64,000 nt of DNA from Saccoglossus kowalevskii (Eukaryota > Hemichordata > Enteropneusta > Harrimaniidae), in contig NW_003119425.1 of NCBI RefSeq assembly GCF_000003605.2, forward strand, positions 1,048,040-1,112,039, in the 5' to 3' direction. Each line of letters opens with the position of its first letter. Positions within the stretch are counted from its first letter, which is position 1. The notes beneath the pieces were generated by a model. The model was not told where the DNA came from, searched no databases, and saw only the letters and a list, made by a program, of their open reading frames with translations. The position numbers and the translations under genes were made by a program. Positions 13,201 to 24,671 of the stretch are shown here, piece by piece.

Positions 13201-16200
13201 ACATTTTTGTGCTCATAATAAAATTCTTTGAGAGAAAAACAAATGGAATAGTCGTGAGCCGATAAGACCACCAACAGTAGCAAAATATATGGTGTCAACT
13301 TTACTGTATGTGTACAATTACACAGAACAGTATTCGTGTCAGAGATGTAACCCGGCAACACAGGGTTGCAGAATTCTGGAAACAAATATTTTAACAATAC
13401 ATGTAATACTGTGAAACATTTTTAGCTAGCACGTTATTTTAGATAATTTAGTAAATCTGTAATTTAGCTAATTCAAGTGTATTGTCACAATGAGATTGTT
13501 GACACTTTAAAATTAAAAATTCTGTTAATTTATGAAATGAGTCAAATTCGTTAAAATTCGTTATTTTAACATGTTTTACAGTACGTACACCAATTGAATA
13601 AAAAAAAAATAGCATCTATAAAAGTAAGCTTATGATATGCTTTTAATCTACCTGCCTAAGATTTTGAGAGAAGTCAGTTACAGTTGTTCACAAGTACCGG
13701 GGTACTATTAGAAAAGATATTCAGACTTCCTTGATTTCTACACTATGGTTTTATTTTATGATAACGACGATGTTTGAACATTGAATTTAACATTAGTTTC
13801 TATGGGGAAAATATTGTTCGGTGACATATCGTGAAAATATAGTTTGTTGTTGTTATAAGATGGATAATTCTGATTCTCACGAATTGTTGGGAGATTCTGG
13901 GCAACACTATTTATTTTCCATGACTGGATTTATATAGAAATTGTTCCAAAAAAGCCTGTTTTTGGCATTATTTCATGATTTTCTCAAAAACCATGATTTG
14001 TACTGGGTAAAAACACTCAAAAGGCTATAGCATATATATGAATCTATAATTAAGTAGCACTTTTAATTAAAACAAAATATTGTGATAAAATTTGAATTCC
14101 TATTCGAGGGTATTTCAATATGTTAATAATAAATTAAAATGCCTGTGAATGACCCTAAATGCCAAACCATGCCAAATTTTGTTAAAAACTATACATAATT
14201 TGCATTTCGCATTCAACAGGCATGATATTATATTGGTTACTTTCGTATAGACATCTTGAAAAGTAGAAAAAATCAATACGTGGTCGTCTGCTAGTCAATG
14301 TGACCTTTTCACCACCAGTTCTCTCTTTTCATCACACATTCACAAAATTCCCTTTTATAGTCTGCACTTTTCTTCAGAAGATTGAGACAAAAACAGCCAA
14401 TTTGTTAGAGTAAAAAGTGAAAATTGACTGAAATTTGAAAATTAGGGTTCATATTCAGAAATATTGAAAAATATAAGAAAAAAGTGCAGAAAAATTTGGG
14501 CTAGAGAGTCTGGTGGTGAAAACGTTACAAACCATGACAGATTGTGAATTGAAATAAGACTGGCACTCAAACGTGCGGCAACAAGACTAACTTGACAAAA
14601 CATCATCAGAGTTTAGTGAAATATATTTAAATCAGTATTATTATCAGTAATATTAACTAAATGGACAATTATAAATTATTTCATTTGAGTAAATACGGTA
14701 ATATATTCCAAAATGTTTGGCGAAAACAAGCATAACAGAACTACATAGTTAGCAATGGGTAACAAAAGTTAACAATGGGTAACAGAAGTTAACAATGGGT
14801 AACCAATGGTGGTGATAGACGAGTTCTACATTCTCTGTGAACTAGTTGTTACTGGTATGGAATAATGAACTAAGGCAGACACCTGTTGGGTTTAACCATG
14901 TTACGGCAATATTGTATTTGTTCGATTCAACATCCATCTCCAATAAAACATATGAAAAAAGATTACAGTTGTTGTTTTGTAGGCCTATCAACCAAACACT
15001 GCTGTATATGTATGTCATATGCTATATTCTCGGGAGCAGACATCCGGGTATTTTCACCACCTGGCAACCATCACAGTGAAAAGAAAGGCTGAAAACTCTC
15101 GAAAAAAAAACGGTACTTTGGGATGGTTGTTGAGACTCCCCTGAATAGTGTAACAAGATTACCCCTGCGTATCCACCACATATAAATTTGTTTGCTCAGG
15201 GTTACTACAAAGTTCAGTTTGTGCCGATTCTCAACTGTAGCTATTTTCACCGGCTCTTAAACCTGTGCGCCACAGCAGTTCATGCAGACCACATAGAAAT
15301 ACAAAAAAATGTACATGGTACAGTGGTGTGCATCTTAGCAACGTAGAACATTCTGTGACGTAGCTTCGCACCCAAGAATAGACTCTTTTGACAAGGGCTG
15401 AGATATTTCAGACGTAAGAAATATATTTATTACCGTGATCACCTCTGCAACCCTTTCCCTATAAATTACAGCAAGTTTAGAATACCTGTCATGTAGTAAT
15501 ATATAAGGACTATGATGTGTCATAATATGTACTGGGATATAGTGTAACATGGCTAACATCAAAAATCAGCTGATGAAAGTTAGAAGACAACGATGACATT
15601 TAATTTTAGTGCAAGCATGGACCTGTATCCCAATATGCATAATCCTGATACAAATGATTGAAATTGGTTTGGTTCATTTCTGAGAAACAATTCTAGACGC
15701 TTGAATTATCAGAATTTAGCAAATTTGAGGACCAAAATGACCACCAGTCAGCCATATTTGATCAAATGAAATGAAAAATCAACATATCATACATATTTTC
15801 AGGTTAAGTTTGAACATAATCAGTCAAGGCATGTCAGAGATATGGTTCTGGAACAACATTTTATAACAAAATGGCAACCAGTTAGCCAATTTGAATATGA
15901 TTTGAAAAACAAAATGACATGCATCAAGGTCTCAATATGTCCAATGTATGTACTAAGTTTGAACAAAATTTAACTATACACAACCAACATCTAGTTTTTG
16001 AATGGCATACATGCTTTATTTTTAATCACAAAAATATGGTCGCTATTCGACCATCTTGAATCCAATCATGAAACGAATGAACATGCATACGTCTCCCAAG
16101 AAGTATGATGCATCTCCAAGATGAAGGTGGGAATGCAAGAAGGGACACAAGGAGGTCAATCCATAAGTTTCTGTTTCCAGAATTACCATAAAATCAATGA

Positions 16201-19200
16201 CTTTGTGATTTCCCCATAGCATTAATTATTACTTTGGCAGCTGGATTTGACAATGGGCCATTCTGTATTTTTGACTGTTCCGACTGTTGACAGCATCCTT
16301 TTCTAACACTTTCATGCAAATAATCAGTGAATTTCACAGGACGTTTATAAAGTTGTAGGCTCGACAATCACATCTAATTTATCTGTCTTTGTTTTCTAGC
16401 TACATACAACCACATAACTACACATATGCTACCGATTATCTGGTGGAGAAATTGGCTGTCAAGTAATCCCTTAGAAAAAAATTGGTACAACATATATACA
16501 CTACCGTATTCACCAACTAGTGTATCTAAGCTTTCAGATGATATATAGGTTGCTGTAGTAGCATGCTTAGTATTTTTTACAGAATGTCTGAAGCACAGCC
16601 ACATTTTAACACGTTTTACCCCTGTTGAAACATTAAATATGACAGATACAAAGTAAAGCAGTAATAATCTAAGAGATTTAAAGGGGAACCGGTACTATAA
16701 ATAGGGGCAAGATGGCCACCGCAATTAGTATGCTAATCTGAACCAAGCCGCTCACATCGTGGCGGGAGCTCCGGGAAATGTGCCATTTACGATGTTTAGA
16801 GATCAAGCTGTGATTCCAAATACATTTCTACGGGGGGCATGAATATGTACACTAGCGATTACACTCATCTGGTTGGGCTTTTGATGTATAAATGTTGTTG
16901 TTTTCGGTCATGACGCGACAAGTAAAAATCCTGATTTTAAAATGGCGGCTAATGTATGCAAAATGCCTGTCAATTAAGCGCGAGCATAATAAGCATTCAT
17001 TTACTTAGTGGACAGAGCCGGAGTTAATTACCCATGAGCACATGATGCAATCCATGGGATTGAGCAGTTCCCCTTTAAATATCAGCTATTTCAAACAGAG
17101 ACTGTTGAAACTTGAAAAAAAAACAGTTTTTNNNNNNNNNNNNNNNNNNNNNNNNNNNNNNNNNNNNNNNNNNNNNNNNNNNNNNNNNNNNNNNNNNNNN
17201 NNNNNNNNNNNNNNNNNNNNNNNNNNNNNNNNNNNNNNNNNNNNNNNNNNNNNNNNNNNNNNNNNNNNNNNNNNNNNNNNNNNNNNNNNNNNNNNNNNNN
17301 NNNNNNNNNNNNNNNNNNNNNNNNNNNNNNNNNNNNNNNNNNNNNNNNNNNNNNNNNNNNNNNNNNNNNNNNNNNNNNNNNNNNNNNNNNNNNNNNNNNN
17401 NNNNNNNNNNNNNNNNNNNNNNNNNNNNNNNNNNNNNNNNNNNNNNNNNNNNNNNNNNNNNNAGAGACTGTTGAAACTTGAAAAAAAAACAAGTTTTTCC
17501 ACTCACTTTTAACAAGGCAAAAAGTGCAGAATCTAGCCAAGTAAAAACCCAACAAAACAAGTGTGCACATATGACTCTAATGAAGTTTATTTAATTGATT
17601 AACTATAAATTAATTACACATTTATAAATGCAAGGTAACATGAAAGATACATGTATAAGTGAGAATTTTAACAGGTGTTGTATGATGAATTTATTACAAT
17701 ACTCTTGTTAATTTAAATCATAAATTTGCGATATAACTATTTAATGAGAGGGAAATTATGAGGCTTCTTACGTTACCAAGGTGACATAACAGTAATTTCT
17801 CAGACCAATTAATCCAATCAATTAAATAGGGAATGAGGTGGAAAATAATTAAATGCACCACATTTTATTACTGGTACTTTATAAATTAGAAAACCTGTAC
17901 ACAGGTCAAAATACATGCGACACATCAAAAATGTTCATTATACTTATTTGTCATTGCCGCCTATATCTGTACGAAGTGCTGCAGTTGTCACGCACAGAGT
18001 ACTGTAAAATACTTTATGTTCGCTGAAGTAATGATTCAGCGAAAATAAAATCCAGCGAATATACTATTTTTCCTATATTTTACATTCAACTCGCCAAAAA
18101 TCAGTGAAAATAAATTCAATACAAAACACCTCAAAATATTTTCAGCGAAAATTGATTCCAGCTAAAATTAAGTATTTCACAGTATTCAAATTTTCATAAA
18201 CAAACAATATATTTTACATGCAATGTATTCATCACGTGGGGGCCCTTTACCACACAGAATGTGGCATGACAATCACGGTTTTGAACAAACACCATACATA
18301 CATATAACTATAACTTCCAAAATTCAGTCCCTCAAAAAAGAACTCTGACCTCCCCATCCTTACAAATAGACTAGTCCATTTTTATTTGCAACTGTATCTA
18401 CAAGAGAAGTCCTTATTACAAAGACATAATAATCTATAGCAAACAAAAGGAACATGTCTGTTCAGATCAATATGCTGTTTACTTGCATTCATTCAGTAAG
18501 AAACTGTATATATGGCCTGAATGCCGATCGATGCCGTATAAAGACAGCGTTCTGTACCTGCCTGTTTACAATACCGTTTTGATGTTGTCCAAATACACAA
18601 ACTAATTATTATCCAGAACGGAGTTGCTGCTGAACACAAGTGACATGCATGGTGACAGACAGTTGCTATGGCAACATATACAAACTATCGTAATACTGGT
18701 ATACATACAGTAGAATTTATGGTGAAACTAAAATTGAAAAATATAATATCCGTTCTGAGCACAATTTAACCGATTTCCCGACAAAACGACTTAAGTATAC
18801 AGATACAGAGACAATGTCCTTATTGCAGGCTAGTCTTTAGAGCTGGGTGAAAAACGACAAGTTATATATATTAGTCTTTCAATATATTAACCCATTATGC
18901 AATCACGGTTAGATCATTAAGTTTTGGATGTGTCAATAGAGACGAACTTCAAGTATTAAATTACCAGAATAATATCGACATCACGCAATATAATATAGCA
19001 TATCGAGGTTATAACAACCTTGTCAGATTGGCGTGTATACAAAAGAGAAAAAATGTGAAGTAGAAAAAGAGAAAGCTGCATTACAATAACGCTTTAAGCG
19101 CTAAACTTTTGTCATGCTAGCTAAATTTGCATAATTTTGTTTCCATAATCTTCACAATGATTTTGATCAAGCACTTTATCCAATAGAAAATTATCTCCAT

Positions 19201-21118
19201 TTGTTCCAAAATTAACAAAAAATTATGTACAAATACATATAAATATGCAAATTTTTAAACTAAAATTTTGGTGGAAATAAATATGGTTCTTAAAGGGTCA
19301 AGGACAAAGAGAGGTCGTTAACTCTTACGTAGAAATGCGTTACATACATGCACTGGCGCTTGTACATATACACACACCAACCTATATGCGCAGTACTGGA
19401 TTATCCTCTATGATCCTTACAAAGCTAACATCTATGAGTTCAATTAAATATGCAAATTACATAATTACCATGCGATAATTATATTTAAATTAGCTGCTAC
19501 CAGTATTCTAAAGAGGTTAGGAACAAAAACCATCACTAGGCAGATCACATGGGCGTCAGATATCACTTATTGAATCAACTTTGAAAAATTTGAAAATGTT
19601 GTGAGCTTCTATTCAAAATTGAATACACCGACAAACTTCTGCAATTTGAAGGGCAGTGGTCATCGCAACGTATTGTGTTTGATACAAGTCCCACACAACA
19701 TATATAATAAATGAAATGTACAATTTATATTACACACAACGACTGACAACGATTGACATCTAATAACTTGCTTTTTTTATTTCAATATTGCCTCGTGACC
19801 TCACTTTAAACCTCAACGTTAAGTCCTGATAGGGTTAAGATAACTCAATTCAATCCAACCATCTTTACTAAAATCAATAATTTCCACATTTCCAATTCTC
19901 AGAATAACATTGGCACACAATTTGGTGGTGAGTGTTGATTGGGTTGCAGGGTGTTCACAACCAAGGCCTTGTAAAACTGCAACCGCCTGCCGAAATATAT
20001 CTATATATAAACATATAGATGTGGCAGCCATTACTTTAGTGTATGCGTTAAAAATACAAAAACTAAACCTATCCAACAAAGTAGAATTCAGTTATGACAA
20101 AAAACAACATACTACATGTCAGATCGATCCAATTATAGATTTGTAACGACCTAGGTGATTAAACTTGATATGATTAGAATTCTACAATCGATGTATATAA
20201 AATACATGTTCATTTTTTACCTATCAATGTTGTACATTACACCTGCCACAGCTTAATGTAGTGAAAGTACATAATTGTAGGCGCGTAAGTTGTGTCGATG
20301 AATTATGAGTTCTCGACATATAAAGTAGAGTGTTTTCATGTTACATATATTTTTGTTTACTTACCATAGATAGATTGTCTAATTAATTATGTGTTTTTAA
20401 TGCAAGGTTGATGAAAGTGACTTTAAGTATATAATTATTTAACATAGCCAAGTACTTGCAATCATCATGTACACTATCGTATTTTACAACTTGTTTTCAG
20501 TGAATAAAACATATAAATCATAATTTTTAAATAATTTTTAAAGGTTGTATACTTTACTGCCTGACACAGAATTTAAAAAAAAAAAAGTGGAATTAATCAC
20601 AAATTCAAGATTCTTTCAAAATGTTCACGAAAAGCAAATTTTTATGCTCATGTAGGTTCAAAGATAGCGAAAAATAAAAAAAAAAATATAAGACAAGAAC
20701 ATAAGAACATAGAAAACAAAGTATGCGAATCAATGATTTATAAATGTACAACTTAATAATATTTAAAGTAGATAGATAGATCATGGAGATAAAAGACAGA
20801 TGGAATGACTCTTTCTCAGAATTGTTTTGAGGGAATTTACATTGGAAAAGCTAGGATAAAAAGAATGTGAACACACACATCACAATCAAGCCAGTCTATG
20901 AATGAATAACATAAAAAGAGAAACAAGCATACTACCAGAAATGGGTTAAAGTAAACTATTGAAAAATTATAAGATTAGAAGATATCATACAAAACAAGAA
21001 GTTTCGCACCCAAAACGACATAACATCGGCTAATAAACAACAATAAATGAGGAAGAAAAAAAACTCACTCTGAGTAGTAATCTCTAAATCGAGGGTCATC
21101 GTAAAAATTCCCGTACAT
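1234..21118 (-). CDS. Coiled-coil protein, 579 residues, 12 exons (two alternative)
   Basis: Exons in order of translation: 21118-21069, 11143-10920, 10278-10020, 8497-8305, then either 6758-6676 or 5692-5610, 4106-4011, 3751-3526, 3286-3158, 2443-2319, 2119-1993, 1461-1234. All junctions have AG/GT sites on the minus strand and matching phases. With one alternative exon the CDS is 1,740 nt. The start was chosen because the small first exon (MYGNFYDDPRFRDYYS) joins in phase across a 9.9-kb intron. The first 70 residues are proline- and serine-rich; from about residue 70 (MNQLEQRLSISERSNRALLE) to the end the protein is charged, heptad-like coiled coil with no enzyme motif. No membrane segment or signal peptide is evident. 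I do not recognise the family with certainty; CCDC154-like or FAM81-like axonemal coiled-coil proteins are possibilities. A cytoskeletal or ciliary role is only an inference. Confidence 0.85.
5610..5692 (-). CDS. Alternative exon 5b of the coiled-coil gene
   Basis: This 83-nt exon codes for 27 residues starting LDYQRKHHENQSTTEQ, plus two bases. It begins in phase 0 after a TGTAG acceptor and ends before a GTAGCG donor. Its length, entry phase and exit phase equal those of the exon at 6676-6758. Both encoded segments have RKH at residues 5-7, TEQ at 14-16 and R at 22. Using both or neither would shift the downstream frame, so the pair should be mutually exclusive. Confidence 0.8.
6325..6630. 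repeat. 70-bp minisatellite between alternative exons
   Basis: About 4.3 copies of a 70-bp unit, for example TGCTATAGTATTCTATGACA at 6361, 6431, 6501 (one base changed) and 6571. The unit contains near-palindromic words such as ATCCATGGAT and TTCTATAG. Looser relatives of the unit extend left to about 6,230. It lies wholly inside the intron separating the two mutually exclusive exons. Confidence 0.85.
6676..6758 (-). CDS. Alternative exon 5a of the coiled-coil gene
   Basis: This 83-nt exon codes for 27 residues starting IVEARKHVDDRNFTEQ, plus two bases. The acceptor is AACAACAG and the donor AG/GTAAGG, a better donor than that of the sister exon at 5610-5692. It joins exon 8497-8305 in phase 0 and exon 4106-4011 through an AG+G arginine codon, exactly as its sister does. 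It is a diverged tandem duplicate, about 7 of 27 residues identical. Confidence 0.8.
9090..10005. repeat. 39-bp minisatellite with 156-bp higher-order unit
   Basis: About 23 copies of a 39-bp unit (GTGAATTAACAATCAGCTGA and TTCTTGTCGTGCCCTGAAT) fill the intron between the exons at 8305-8497 and 10020-10278. From about 9,440 to 9,880 four diverged units form a 156-bp block repeated three times; the variant AAATTATTTTTGTTGTGCCC falls at 9,461, 9,617 and 9,773. Because 39 is divisible by three, the array stays open for 164 codons on the minus strand (repeat NSHSGHDKNQLIV). I treat that open frame as a by-product. Confidence 0.9.
11265..11494. mobile_element. TTAA-flanked MITE, CCTTTTCACCACCAG family, copy 1
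   Basis: A 230-bp element with inverted ends CCTTTTCACCACCAG and CTGGTGGTGAAAAGG, flanked on both sides by TTAA. A TTAA duplication is typical of piggyBac-type transposition. The interior is AT-rich and non-coding. A second copy lies at 14,304-14,524. Confidence 0.8.
14304..14524. mobile_element. CCTTTTCACCACCAG family MITE, copy 2
   Basis: This copy matches the element at 11,265 along its length (TCATCACACATTCACAAAAT, ATTAGGGTTCATATTCAGAA) and ends CTGGTGGTGAAAACG. The flanks have drifted from TTAA (TGTGA on the left, TTAC on the right), so it is probably older. Confidence 0.75.
15024..15380. mobile_element. MITE with TATTCTCGGG ends, copy 1
   Basis: Its left end is TATTCTCGGG and its right end CCCAAGAATA, an imperfect inverted repeat. 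The reverse complement matches the element at 43,571-43,893 (AGCTACGTCACAG against AGCTACGTCACGG, then CCACTGTACC in both). It lies in intron 1 of the coiled-coil gene and codes for nothing recognisable. Confidence 0.6.
16682..17074. mobile_element. TTAA-flanked MITE, AGGGGAAC ends
   Basis: A 393-bp element with inverted ends AGGGGAAC and GTTCCCCT, each bordered by TTAA. The interior is less AT-rich than the surroundings. No second copy is seen in this window, so the boundaries rest only on the inverted ends and target site. Confidence 0.6.
17132..17462. other. Assembly gap (331 N) with duplicated edges
   Basis: The bases before the gap (AGAGACTGTTGAAACTTG followed by an A-run, ACAGTTTTT) recur directly after it with ACAAGTTTTT. 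The repeat of about 30 bases suggests two contig ends that overlap but were not merged, or a gap inside a tandem repeat. Open frames spanning the N run are artefacts. Confidence 0.9.
18000..18184. mobile_element. Palindromic MITE, TACTGTAAAATAC family, copy B
   Basis: It starts TACTGTAAAATACTTTATG and ends AAGTATTTCACAGTA, with internal TTCGCTG and CAGCGAA words in inverted order as in copy A. It lies in intron 1 of the coiled-coil gene. Confidence 0.75.
18662..18675. promoter_or_regulatory. RFX X-box-like site
   Basis: GTTGCTATGGCAAC fits the X-box pattern RYYNYYATRRNRAC bound by RFX factors, which often drive ciliary genes. It lies in the first intron of the coiled-coil gene, about 2.4 kb downstream of the first coding exon. 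A match by chance is possible in 64 kb. Confidence 0.3.
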
Positions 21119-21205
21119 GGTAATGGTCAGAAATCAAACTATTTGTCCATCATAGGAAATGAGAAAATGGAGTTACTCAGTGAACAAGTTTTATCCTTGT
21201 CACCG

Positions 21206-21214
21206 GGCGCCAAA
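21206..21214 (-). promoter_or_regulatory. E2F-like motif upstream of the coiled-coil gene
   Basis: TTTGGCGCC on the minus strand resembles the E2F consensus. It is about 90 bp upstream of the start codon of the coiled-coil gene, in the presumed promoter or 5' UTR. This rests on motif match alone. Confidence 0.2.
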
Positions 21215-21548
21215 CTGAATCGTCTTTCACCGTGCAGTGAATTTAATACGTCATGAATAATTGATTACATAGATTAATGAGAACGGATCAAGCAATTATA
21301 AGAAAGGGGTGGTGTGTGTATGAATATGGAGGGAACTTGGTTTCAATGACTTTTTTTTGTGAATATCTGCTGAAGTTGATAACTACAACTACAAGGAGGG
21401 AGAATATAGTGATGGAATGCTAAAAAAAAACATGTCATTGAAAAAGAGATTTTCTATATAAACAGCATCCATGCAACTGTGAGTAAATTAATTTGCTGCA
21501 ATACAGGGATAATCGATTATAATCAAGAACAAGCAGCCGCTCGGCTGA

Positions 21549-22853
21549 GATAGCTCTGCTGTTAGCAATGCACATTTCAATTAAAGAACTGAAGATATCA
21601 TTAGAAAATGAACAATATGTATAGTATCAAAACAATCAGACTTGCGATTTTCAACAAGAAGTGGAAAATATCACTTTTTACCAAAAATTACAAAAATATT
21701 CATCAAAATTAGAGAATTGAAGATATCATCATGAAATGAACAAATCTGAGTTAGAACCACACGTAGTACCTGTATATGTACCGGTAATATTAAAGCAATT
21801 GGACTTGCGGTTTTCAACAAGAAGTTGAAAATATCACTTTTTACCAAAAATGACAAAAATATTAACCAAAACTAGAGAATTGAAGATATCATTACAAAAT
21901 GAACAAATCTGAGAGAGGTCCACATGTAGTACCTATATATGTAATATCAAAGCAATTGGACTTGCGGTTTTCAACAAGAAGTCAAAAATATCACTTTTTA
22001 CCAAAATGACAAAAATATTCACCAAAATTAGAAAATTGAAGATATCATTACAAAATGAACAAATCTGATAGAGGTCCACATGTAGTACCTATATATGTAA
22101 TATCAAAGCAATTGGACTTGCGGTTTTCAACAAGAAGTCAAAAATATCACTTTTTACCAAAATGACAAAAATATTCACCAAAATTAGAAAATTGAAGATA
22201 TCATTACAAAATGAACAAATCTGATAGAGGTCCACATGTAGTACCTATATATGTAATACCAAAGCAATTGGACTTGCGGTTTTCAACAAGAAGTCGAAAA
22301 TATCACTTTTTACCAAAAATATTCATGAAAATTAGAGAATTAAATATATCATTACAAAATGAACAAATCTGAGAGAGGTCTACATGTAGTACTTATATAT
22401 GTAATATCAAAGCAATTGGACTTGCTTTTTTTTAACAAGAAGTTGAAAATATCACTTTTTACCAAAAATGATAAAAATATTCACCAAAATTGGAGAATTA
22501 AAGATATCATTACAAAATGCACAAATCTGAGAGAGGTCCACATGTAGTACTTATATATGTAATATCAAAGCAATTGGACTTGCGGTTTTTAACAAGAAGT
22601 TGAAAATATCACTTTTATACCAAAAATGACAAAAAGATATCATCATGAAATGAACAAATCTAAGAGAGGTCTACCCAAGGTACATATACACCAAGTATCA
22701 AAGCATTCAGGCTTGTAGTTTTCAAGAAGAAGTCGAAAAAGTAAAACATTGACACGGACGATGGACGACGACAGACGATGGACGCCGGACGACGCCGGAC
22801 AATCACTCATATGATAAGTTTCGCTTGACAAAGTCGACAGCGGAGCTAAAAAA
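21549..22853. mobile_element. Non-autonomous element with about 156-bp internal tandem repeats
   Basis: About eight copies of a unit of roughly 156 bp follow each other; the word GAAGATATCATTACAAAATG or a close variant starts near 21591, 21719, 21882, 22038, 22194, 22342, 22500 and 22634. Each unit also has CAATTGGACTTGCGGTTTTC. The array ends in a GC-rich stretch (GACGATGGACGACG) near 22,760. The outer ends look inverted: TAGCTCTGCTGT on the left and ACAGCGGAGCTA on the right. Related fragments occur at 48.9-49.3 and 58.4-58.7 kb. Confidence 0.7.
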
Positions 22854-23107
22854 GAAAATGTCACACAAGCAGCCTCACACAAGTGACAACAAAGCAGTTG
22901 GAAATGAAGTTCATTATTAAAATGTAAGTGTGCTGAAGTAAAAGAACTTAGTGCAATTTTTATTAGAGAAATACCGGTATTAGTTTACAATGTAAAACCA
23001 CTATAAAAAGATGAATTATTTAATTTTGCACAAGTACAGGTGACAGTTTTGTTACTAACAGTGTAGCAAAGTTTGTTAATAAAATTTTATATAAAATAAT
23101 AACAATA

Positions 23108-23317
23108 TACTGTAAAGGGGTTAATTATTCACTGGGTCTCAATTCAGCTTATTTCGCTGACTGGAAAATGCGCTAAATCAAAACCCAGTGAATATGTAAA
23201 ATTTAGCATAAAACACATTATCTCAAGGATAAACCGTGAATTTAAAACCCATTGAATATGTCTGAAATGGTAAATCAGCGAAATTTAAACCCAGTGAAAA
23301 TTAGTCATTTTACAGTA
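23108..23317. mobile_element. Palindromic MITE, TACTGTAAA relative
   Basis: The ends are TACTGTAAA and TTTACAGTA, with inverted internal blocks (TTCACTGGGT and ACCCAGTGAA). The outer ends resemble the TACTGTAAAATAC family but the interior differs, so it may be a sister family. Confidence 0.65.
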
Positions 23318-23575
23318 ACTGACAAACCTTATTATGTTGCGTTGAAGTTATGTTGAACATTGTACTTTTTTTACCATAAATAATGTATAGCTATCTATTT
23401 GTGTTACTTGTATAACTAAACAAAAATTGTATTATTATAACTTATATAAAACCAGAATTTTTCCCGCCAACATTTTGGTTACCAACATTTTGCACATTTT
23501 CATGAATATTTATATCATTGTTAACTTTCGGCGAAATGGCTAGAAAAAAATTATAGTTTATTAAATGAAACTTAA

Positions 23576-23733
23576 AACGGGGGGGGTCGTCACCTGCGCA
23601 TGTGTCAGGTGGTCATAGTATGTCATTGTTTACAAACAACCGTCTACCCATGATCCTTTGCGTTTTTAGCGCGTGTTGTTATCGTCGCTTGGGACTCAAT
23701 TCCTGTACGTGTGCAGGTGACAACACTCCAGCT
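23576..23733. mobile_element. TTAA-flanked MITE, GGAGGGAGTC family, copy 1
   Basis: Flanked by TTAA on both sides. It shares TCACCTGCGCA, CATTGTTTACAAACA and CCTTTGCGTTTTTAGCG with the copies at 47,008 (truncated) and 62,443 (inverted). It is non-coding and GC-richer than its surroundings. Confidence 0.7.
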
Positions 23734-24671
23734 TTAATAACTAAACAACAATTTTAATATTATAAGATATAAACCTTTGAAAACCAGAATTTTTTCCGCC
23801 ACCAATTTAGTTTATGCATGTTATTTATTCTTGATAAAAATTTTACAAAAAAATGATAGTTTATTTAATGAAAGGTCAAAATTGTTGTCTACTTGACAAT
23901 GCATGAGCACTTTTCAATCAAATCCTACGCACAGAGGTATGCAGTGAAATGGCTTTTACTGTCACATTCAATTGTTCTTATATTCGCAAAAAAAAAAAAT
24001 TAGCGGATATTTAATGACTCCCACGTAGTAAGCACCAAATAGGATTTAGAGGAAACAATGTTGATTTTGACGAGAAATGAGAGTGACAGGAAACTACACA
24101 CACATTTTTATTAAATGCAAATGAATACCTATAATTATGTTTTCTAAGCTTAACATAAAATCAAGCACGAGACGTTATTCACCGATGCAAAAATGGATGG
24201 ATATTAAAACGTAATCAGCAGAAAATTATTTCTTCACAAATAATGTTGTCTGCAATGTGATGCATGAAATCCCTTTGAATGCCATTTCCCACACAAATTC
24301 GTAATTTTAAACAAAATGGTGATAAATTTCATAAAAAAAAGAAAATTGTGAAAAGTGATGAAAATTGACTCTATGACAATATCGGGTTTTTCAAGAAAAA
24401 AAAAATACTTTAAGCTAAGAGTGAGTGGTGACTGGAGTTTCTGGTTATATTAAAGCAGCGGCTGACTGTCAGTGACATCAAACCAATGGGGTAAAAATAA
24501 TTGTTGTGACACCACGGATACGATCACAGTTGAACATGACCCTGTCAAAAATATTTTATTGTCAGAAAATTACATTTCTCAACCGATAGAAAGCCATGAA
24601 TGAATTAAAACCATGAAATTGTTTATTGACACAATCTCAGTGTAGGTACTCAATTGATGCTTTGACCTTAA

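Noticed and set aside
17042-17570. Open frames across the N run
   Set aside because: They consist mostly of unknown bases from the assembly gap.
19819-20079. 86-codon minus-strand frame with GCEHPATQSTLTTKLCANV
   Set aside because: Composition is better than noise and it may be a decayed repeat fragment, but there is no recognisable domain, no partner exon and no good splice context.
22643-22882. 79-codon minus-strand frame near 22.7 kb
   Set aside because: It covers the GC-rich tail of a repeat element and shows no protein family features.
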